NCBI GenBank assembly: GCA_015060685.1
Contig: SUXZ01000003.1
Span: forward strand, 62,001-126,000
Direction: 5' to 3'
Source: Mediterranea massiliensis
Lineage (GTDB): Bacteria; Bacteroidota; Bacteroidia; Bacteroidales; Bacteroidaceae
DNA: 64,000 nucleotides
Shown piece after piece: positions 59,023 through 64,000 of this stretch; position 1 is the stretch's first letter, and each line of letters opens with the position of its first letter. The notes below the pieces were generated by a model. That model had not been told where the DNA came from and did not search any database. It worked only from the letters and a program-made list of their open reading frames with translations. Made by a program: the position numbers and the translations under genes.

Positions 59023-60159
59023 ATGGCAATCGAAATAAAAAAGGTGGCTTCTAAAGCCGATTTGAAAAAATTTATCCGTTTCAACTACGAGTTTTATAAA
59101 GAGAATCCCTATTCCGTTCCCGATCTTTACGAAGACATGCTGGGGACGCTCGACCCGAAGAAGAATCCTGCCTTCGAGTTTTGCGAAGCCGATTATTTCC
59201 TTGCCTACCGGGATGGAGAATTGGTAGGTCGCGTAGCAGCAATCATCAACCGCCGGGCAAACGAAACCTGGAAAAAGGACGAAGTACGCTTTGGATGGAT
59301 TGATTTCATCAACGACGAAGAGGTATCGAAAGCACTTATCAATGCCGTTGAGCAATGGGGAAAAGAGCGCGGCATGAAGTACATCCAAGGTCCTCTTGGC
59401 TTTACCGACCAAGACCCCGAGGGTATGCTCATCGAAGGTTTCGACCAACTGGGCACCATGGCCACCATCTACAACCATCCCTACTATCCCGAACACATGG
59501 CAAAGATGGGATTCGAAAAAGATGCCGACTGGGTGGAATTCAAAATCTACATCCCCGATGCCATACCCGACAAGCACAAGCGCATCAGCGATATCATCCA
59601 ACGGAAGTTCAACCTGAAAATCGTGAAACTCACCTCGAAGAAGGAGCTGAAGCAACGCTACGGCAAAGCCATCTTCGACTTGATAAACGAGGCCTATGCC
59701 GAACTCTATGGCTACTCGCTGCTTTCCGACAAGCAGATTCAGCAATACATCAACACCTACCTGCCCATCCTCGACCTGCGCATGGTGACATTGGTAGTAG
59801 ATGCTGACGACCAGCTGATTGCCGTAGGCATCTCCATGCCATCACTCAGCAAAACCTTGCAAAAAGCAAAAGGCAAACTCTTCCCCTTCGGCTGGTGGTA
59901 CTTCCTGCAAACCATCTTCATGAAGAAATATCCCCGCGTACTCGACCTGCTGCTTGTAGCCGTGAAACCCGAGTACCAAAGCAAGGGCGTGAACGCACTG
60001 CTCTTCACCGACCTCATCCCGGTTTATCAACAACTGAACTACGAATATGCCGAGAGCAACCCCGAGTTGGAAGAAAACGGCAAGGTGCAAGCCCAGTGGG
60101 AATACTTCCGTACCGAGCAGCATAAACGTCGCAGATGCTTCGTTAAACCAATCGAATGA
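59023..60159 (+). CDS. GNAT-like acyltransferase family protein of unknown substrate
   Basis: The start is ATG 59023 (378 aa), as the promoter overlaps the extension. The N-terminal half has a GNAT-like core: L-A-Y-R-D-G-E-L-V-G-R-V-A-A-I near 63-77 (beta strands 2-4) and a long region with Q-G-P-L-G-F-T-D-Q-D-P-E-G-M-L near 125-140. The C-terminal half has V-A-V-K-P-E-Y-Q-S-K-G-V-N-A-L, which resembles the acetyl-CoA binding V-x-P-x-x-Q-x-x-G-x-(G/A) motif. It is cytoplasmic. Such two-GNAT-fold proteins are common in Bacteroidetes without an assigned role. Confidence 0.75.
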   Translation: MAIEIKKVASKADLKKFIRFNYEFYKENPYSVPDLYEDMLGTLDPKKNPAFEFCEADYFLAYRDGELVGRVAAIINRRANETWKKDEVRFGWIDFINDEEVSKALINAVEQWGKERGMKYIQGPLGFTDQDPEGMLIEGFDQLGTMATIYNHPYYPEHMAKMGFEKDADWVEFKIYIPDAIPDKHKRISDIIQRKFNLKIVKLTSKKELKQRYGKAIFDLINEAYAELYGYSLLSDKQIQQYINTYLPILDLRMVTLVVDADDQLIAVGISMPSLSKTLQKAKGKLFPFGWWYFLQTIFMKKYPRVLDLLLVAVKPEYQSKGVNALLFTDLIPVYQQLNYEYAESNPELEENGKVQAQWEYFRTEQHKRRRCFVKPIE

Positions 60160-60168
60160 TAATGATAT

Positions 60169-60195
60169 AAAGGTGGGCCGCGGCTCACCTTTTTT
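60169..60195 (+). terminator. Terminator of the GNAT-like gene
   Basis: Stem AGGTGGGC (60171-60178) / GCTCACCT-type arm (60183-60190), loop CGCG, followed by T6. Confidence 0.85.
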
Positions 60196-60237
60196 GTTCA
60201 ATTGTAAAGGAATTTCTAATTTTGCAAAATATACCCC

Positions 60238-60325
60238 TACGAAAGGAATATTTTTTCCTCGTGAGAGAAAAAATTTTTTCTCGTGAAGGCTATATATCTC
60301 CCTCGTGAGAAAAATTCTATAGAGC
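60238..60325. repeat. Intergenic array D: four AT-rich 22-bp units with CGTGA heads
   Basis: Units start at 60238, 60260, 60282 and 60304, exactly 22 bp apart. The last three begin CGTGA and the first TACGA. The first three end TTCCT, TTTCT and TCCCT. The centre of unit 2 is the perfect palindrome AGAAAAAATTTTTTCT; unit 3 has TATATA at the same place. Together GAGAAAAAATTTTTTCTC spans a unit border. Confidence 0.75.
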
Positions 60326-60424
60326 GGATTATTGAGTTCTCCCATTTTGTAAAGAATGATTGTTGCGTTTCTATGCTAAAAGGTCGATACTTTTGCCTAT
60401 TAAAAAAAACCTTGCGATGTTTTC

Positions 60425-60455
60425 TTGCAAACATGCATTTTTATTCTTATTTTTG
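60425..60455 (+). promoter_or_regulatory. parE operon promoter
   Basis: TTG (60425-60427), a 20-bp spacer and TATTTTTG (60448-60455), 36 bp before the parE ATG. Confidence 0.65.
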
Positions 60456-60491
60456 CGGAAATAACCTAAAAAGGGCGAATAAGAAAAACTC

Positions 60492-62420
60492 ATGGAAGAC
60501 AACAATAGCGTGATGCTACCGCTTGATGAAGCGGACAACAACAATCCCACATCGGGCGTGCAATATACAGACGAGAACATCCGACACTTGGACGACATGG
60601 AACACATCCGTGTGCGCTCGGGTATGTACATCGGCCGATTGGGCGACGGACAACAGAGCGACGATGGTATCTATGTACTCCTAAAAGAGGTCATGGATAA
60701 CTCCATCGACGAATTCAAAATGGGTGCCGGAAAGAAAATCGAAGTAACCATCGAAGATAACTTGCGTGTGACCGTACGCGACTATGGTCGAGGCATTCCG
60801 CAAGGCAAGTTGATTGAAGCTGTCAGCAAACTGAACACCGGCGGTAAGTACGACTCGAAAGCATTCAAGAAGAGTGTCGGACTTAATGGCGTGGGTATCA
60901 AGGCGGTAAATGCTTTGAGCAGTCGTTTTGAGGTAGCCAGTTACCGCGACGGAAAGGTGCGCAGAGCAACCTTCGAACGCGGACAATTGCTGACCGACGA
61001 AACCCTCGACACCAAGGAAGAAAACGGTACATACATCTTCTTCGAGCCAGACAATACGCTATTCTTGAACTATAGCTTCCAGCCGCAGTTCGTAGAAACC
61101 TTACTACGCAACTATACCTACCTGAATACCGGCCTTACCTTCCTTTACAATGGCCAACGCATCCTTTCACGTCATGGATTGGAAGATTTGCTGAAGGACA
61201 ACATGACCGCCGAAGGCCTATACGACATTGTACACTTGAAGGGCGAGGACATTGAAATTGCCTTTACGCACACCAACCAGTATGGCGAGGAGTACTACTC
61301 GTTTGTAAACGGACAACACACCACCCAAGGCGGTACGCACCAAAGTGCGCTGAAAGAGCACATTGCACGCACCATCAAGGAGTTTTATAATAAGAACCAG
61401 GAGTTCTCGGACATCCGAAACGGCATCGTTGCCGCCATTGCACTGGATGTGGAAGAGCCAATGTTCGAAAGCCAAACGAAAACCAAGTTGGGCAGCAACA
61501 ACATGTGGCCGGCCGTACCGCAAGAGGGCAAAGCAGCCGGCCCTACGGTGAACAAATTTGTGGGCGACTTCATCAAAACCGAAGTCGATAACTTCTTGCA
61601 CAAGCATCCGTTGGTGGCCGAAACCATGCTACAAAAGATTCAAGAGAGCGAAAAGGAACGCAAAGCCATTGCCGGTGTCACCAAGTTGGCCCGCGAACGC
61701 GCCAAGAAAGCCAACCTGCACAACCGCAAGTTGCGCGATTGTCGCTACCACTTGAACGATGGCAAAGGTAAAGAACAAGAGGCCGAATCGTGTATCTTCA
61801 TCACCGAGGGCGACTCGGCCAGCGGTTCTATCACCAAGAGCCGCGATGTAAACACACAAGCCGTCTTCTCGCTTCGAGGAAAACCGCTGAACAGCTACGG
61901 CCTAACCAAGAAAATCGTTTACGAAAACGAAGAGTTCAACCTGCTTCAAGCCGCGCTGAACATTGAAGACGGCATCGAAGGCTTGCGCTACAATAAAGTA
62001 ATCGTTGCAACCGATGCCGATGTGGACGGTATGCACATCCGCTTGCTGATGCTCACCTTCTTCTTGCAATTCTTCCCCGACCTCATCAAGAAAGGACACG
62101 TCTATATCTTGCAAACGCCCCTCTTCCGCGTGCGCAATAAGAAAGAGACACGCTATTGCTACACCGAAGACGAGCGGGTGGCCGCTATCGAAGAACTTAC
62201 ACCAAACCCGGAAATCACCCGATTCAAAGGTTTGGGCGAAATCTCGCCCGATGAGTTCCGCCACTTCATCGGCAAGGATATACGCTTGGAGCAAGTATCT
62301 TTGCGCAAAACCGATTTGGTGAAAGAATTGCTTGAGTTCTACATGGGAAAGAACACCATGGAAAGACAAAACTTTATTATACAAAACCTTGTTGTAGAAG
62401 AAGATATACCCAATGAATAG
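60492..62420 (+). CDS. parE: DNA topoisomerase IV subunit B
   Basis: The 642-aa protein has the GHKL ATPase elements: M-D-N-S-I-D-E-F near 72 (catalytic Glu region), D-Y-G-R-G-I-P near 97-103 and [12 protein letters not shown] near 130. The TOPRIM domain has [11 protein letters not shown] near 438 and A-T-D-A-D-V-D-G near 507. The [14 protein letters not shown] sequence and the size favour ParE over GyrB in this phylum. With ParC it decatenates daughter chromosomes. It overlaps coaD by 8 bp. Confidence 0.9.
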   Translation: MEDNNSVMLPLDEADNNNPTSGVQYTDENIRHLDDMEHIRVRSGMYIGRLGDGQQSDDGIYVLLKEVMDNSIDEFKMGAGKKIEVTIEDNLRVTVRDYGRGIPQGKLIEAVSKLNTGGKYDSKAFKKSVGLNGVGIKAVNALSSRFEVASYRDGKVRRATFERGQLLTDETLDTKEENGTYIFFEPDNTLFLNYSFQPQFVETLLRNYTYLNTGLTFLYNGQRILSRHGLEDLLKDNMTAEGLYDIVHLKGEDIEIAFTHTNQYGEEYYSFVNGQHTTQGGTHQSALKEHIARTIKEFYNKNQEFSDIRNGIVAAIALDVEEPMFESQTKTKLGSNNMWPAVPQEGKAAGPTVNKFVGDFIKTEVDNFLHKHPLVAETMLQKIQESEKERKAIAGVTKLARERAKKANLHNRKLRDCRYHLNDGKGKEQEAESCIFITEGDSASGSITKSRDVNTQAVFSLRGKPLNSYGLTKKIVYENEEFNLLQAALNIEDGIEGLRYNKVIVATDADVDGMHIRLLMLTFFLQFFPDLIKKGHVYILQTPLFRVRNKKETRYCYTEDERVAAIEELTPNPEITRFKGLGEISPDEFRHFIGKDIRLEQVSLRKTDLVKELLEFYMGKNTMERQNFIIQNLVVEEDIPNE

Positions 62421-62865
62421 AGCCATATTCCCGGGAACGTTCGACCCCTTTACCATCGGACACGAATCGATTGTTCGACGCGCGTTGACCTTCGTCGATG
62501 AAGTAATCATAGCCATTGGTATCAACGAACAGAAACATTCGCTCTTCCCCGTAGAGAAGCGCGAACAGATGATTCGCGACTTTTACAAAGACGAGCCGCG
62601 CGTAAAGGTAATGTCGTATAGCAACCTGACCGTTGATTTTGCACACGAAGTGGGAGCAAACACTATTATCCGAGGTATTCGCACCGTAAAAGACTTTGAA
62701 TACGAAGAAACAATAGCAGACATCAATCGCAAGCTGACCGGTATAGAAACCATTTTCCTTTTTACCGAACCCGACTTAGCAAGTATCAGCTCGAGCATCG
62801 TACGCGAATTGATGAAATACAACAAAGAGGTTACCCAATTCTTGCCCAAAGGAATGAAACTATGA
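62413..62865 (+). CDS. coaD: Phosphopantetheine adenylyltransferase
   Basis: The 150-aa protein has the nucleotidyltransferase motif [10 protein letters not shown] at residues 7-16, R-G-I-R-T-V-K-D-F near 88 and I-S-S-S-I-V-R-E near 126. It catalyses the penultimate step of CoA synthesis. It overlaps parE by 8 bp and the S41 protease by 4 bp (ATGA), so the three are translationally coupled. Confidence 0.96.
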   Translation: MNRAIFPGTFDPFTIGHESIVRRALTFVDEVIIAIGINEQKHSLFPVEKREQMIRDFYKDEPRVKVMSYSNLTVDFAHEVGANTIIRGIRTVKDFEYEETIADINRKLTGIETIFLFTEPDLASISSSIVRELMKYNKEVTQFLPKGMKL

Positions 62866-64000
62866 GAAAATATACATATTGCTTGTTACTAACCTTCAGC
62901 AGCATCCTGATAAGCAACACGCTATCAGCGCAAAGCAATCAGGCCGCAAGAAAATTACAATTGGCCGAATTTGCCATCAGCCGACTCTATGTGGATGAGG
63001 TGAATGAAGAGGAGTTGGTGGAGAAAGCCATTACAAGCATGTTGGAAGAATTGGACCCCCACTCTACCTACACCAATGCCGAAGAGGCAAGAAAGATGAA
63101 CGAACCTTTGGAAGGCGAGTTCGAAGGCATCGGCATCCAATTTCAAATGATGGAAGACACACTCTTGGTGGTGCAACCTGTATCGGGAGGGCCCTCCGAA
63201 AAGGTCGGCATCTTGGCAGGCGACCGCATCACGGCGGTAGAAGACACACTGATTGCTGGTGTAAAGATGAGCACCGAAGAGATAATGAGCCGCTTGAGAG
63301 GGCCGAAAGGAAGTGTGGTAAAGCTGACCATCATCAGGCGCGACATAGACGAGCCGCTCACTTTCGACGTGAAGCGCGACAAAATTCCCATCTATAGTTT
63401 GGATGCATCGTACATGATAACACCCACAACCGGATACATCCGTCTGAACAAATTCGGGGCCAACACCATCGAAGAGTTTCAAGCCGCATTAAGCAAGCTA
63501 CAAGGCCAAGGTATGAAGGATTTAATATTGGATTTGCAAGGAAATGGCGGAGGATACCTCAATGCGGCTATCGACTTAGCCAATGAATTTCTTCCACAAA
63601 AGAGCTTGATTGTCTATACCGAAGGAAAGGCATCGAAACAAAGCGAATTCGTAGCAAAAGGGAATGGCAACTTCTTGAAAGGCAAGCTCGTAGTATTGGT
63701 CGATGAATACTCGGCCTCGGCAAGCGAGATTGTAAGCGGTGCCATCCAGGATTGGGACAGAGGAACCATCGTAGGCCGACGCACCTTCGGCAAAGGATTG
63801 GTGCAACGCCCCATCGATCTGCCCGACGGTTCGATGATACGCCTCACCATTGCACGCTACTACACCCCATCGGGACGCTGCATCCAAAAGCCATACGAAA
63901 AGGGCGAAGAAGAGGATTACGACAACGACTTGGCAAAACGCCTAGAACATGGCGAACTGATGCATGCCGACAGCATACACCTACCCGACTCGTTGATGTT
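62862..64000 (+). CDS. S41-family C-terminal processing peptidase, truncated by window edge
   Basis: The frame opens at ATG 62862 and runs without a stop to the window end (379 codons seen). Signal peptide M-R-K-Y-T-Y-C...L-S-A-Q directs export. Residues about 85-165 are a PDZ domain (G-I-G-I-Q-F near 88). The protease core has [10 protein letters not shown] near 225, the catalytic Ser in E-Y-S-A-S-A-S-E-I near 286 and the Lys in R-T-F-G-K-G-L-V near 311. CtpA-like proteases trim envelope proteins. The C-terminus lies beyond the window. Confidence 0.93.
   Translation, partial: MRKYTYCLLLTFSSILISNTLSAQSNQAARKLQLAEFAISRLYVDEVNEEELVEKAITSMLEELDPHSTYTNAEEARKMNEPLEGEFEGIGIQFQMMEDTLLVVQPVSGGPSEKVGILAGDRITAVEDTLIAGVKMSTEEIMSRLRGPKGSVVKLTIIRRDIDEPLTFDVKRDKIPIYSLDASYMITPTTGYIRLNKFGANTIEEFQAALSKLQGQGMKDLILDLQGNGGGYLNAAIDLANEFLPQKSLIVYTEGKASKQSEFVAKGNGNFLKGKLVVLVDEYSASASEIVSGAIQDWDRGTIVGRRTFGKGLVQRPIDLPDGSMIRLTIARYYTPSGRCIQKPYEKGEEEDYDNDLAKRLEHGELMHADSIHLPDSLM

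Larger units (their letters stand above)
60160..60491. other. 332-bp intergenic region without a gene
   Basis: Between the GNAT-like gene and parE. It holds a terminator (60169-60195), array D (60238-60325) and the parE promoter (60425-60455), in that order. No coding frame of note. Confidence 0.6.

Noticed and set aside
7188..60325. CRISPR arrays at the tandem-repeat gaps
   Set aside because: Units are contiguous, with no 25-40 bp unique spacers alternating with a constant repeat, and no cas genes are present.

Overview
The window is a 64 kb chromosomal segment of a bacterium of the order Bacteroidales, most likely family Bacteroidaceae. The evidence is a SusC/SusD pair, Mfa/Fim-type (type V) fimbrial lipoproteins, many lipoproteins with acidic residues after the lipobox Cys, Bacteroidetes-type promoters (TTG/TTTG, about 19-20 bp, TAnnTTTG), family-specific proteins (DUF4271, DUF4491, DUF5106, DUF4369, YfhO) and gene orders such as xerD/aroQ and parE-coaD-S41 protease. 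I cannot fix the species by eye.

Layout. 0-5.7 kb: 3' part of a fimbrial operon (end of a major fimbrillin, an Mfa2/FimB-like anchor, a second fimbrial lipoprotein, a 980-aa tip-like protein with two C-type-lectin-like/DUF1566-type modules, and an 88-aa protein that may be MutS-domain-I-like). 5.8-7.2 kb: thioredoxin-fold lipoprotein and rpsO. 7.3-14.0 kb (minus): glycan-uptake unit susC-susD-DUF5123-type protein without enzymes. 14.2-21.0 kb: XRE-cupin regulator with acyl-CoA ligase, YbjQ, catalase, then mscS-mtnN-luxS. 21.3-31.1 kb: YfhO, rbfA, LolC/E-like permease, YifB, a TlpA-like protein, an abundant-looking TPR lipoprotein and xerD. 31.1-34.5 kb: aroQ, O-methyltransferase, metG. 34.5-40.6 kb: a tightly overlapping flippase plus five glycosyltransferase cluster without priming transferase or polymerase. 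40.9-45.0 kb: a BlaI / secreted protein / M56 protease sensor cassette. 45.0-51.3 kb: sirtuin, two FKBPs, DUF554, Lrp, DUF4491, tRNA(CAT), VanX-like peptidase, THUMP-like methyltransferase. 51.4-60.2 kb: GH3 enzyme, then a minus-strand housekeeping operon (LOG-DUF4271-hemD-rnpA-yidD-tatD), tRNA-Gln, tyrS, and a GNAT-like protein. 60.5-64 kb: parE, coaD and a truncated S41 protease.

Most of this is ordinary core genome. The unexpected signal is in the long intergenic gaps. Five of them (7.2, 21.1, 32.2, 40.6 and 60.2 kb) each contain a short head-to-tail array of 3.5-5 units. The sequence differs completely from array to array, yet the period is the same (22 bp in four, 21 bp in one). In several arrays successive unit cores are inverted or self-complementary while the linkers stay in register. 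Where flanking signals can be seen, the arrays lie between the end of one transcription unit and the promoter of the next. I know of no named element with this behaviour and treat it as the best candidate for something undescribed.

Other points of interest are the possible MutS-I-like protein beside a lectin-fold fimbrial tip protein, the BlaI cassette in which the secreted partner and the protease share a C-terminal domain, and the metG-linked flippase/glycosyltransferase locus, which resembles Bacteroidetes protein O-glycosylation loci. No rRNA, insertion sequence, CRISPR array, prophage or reverse transcriptase was seen.
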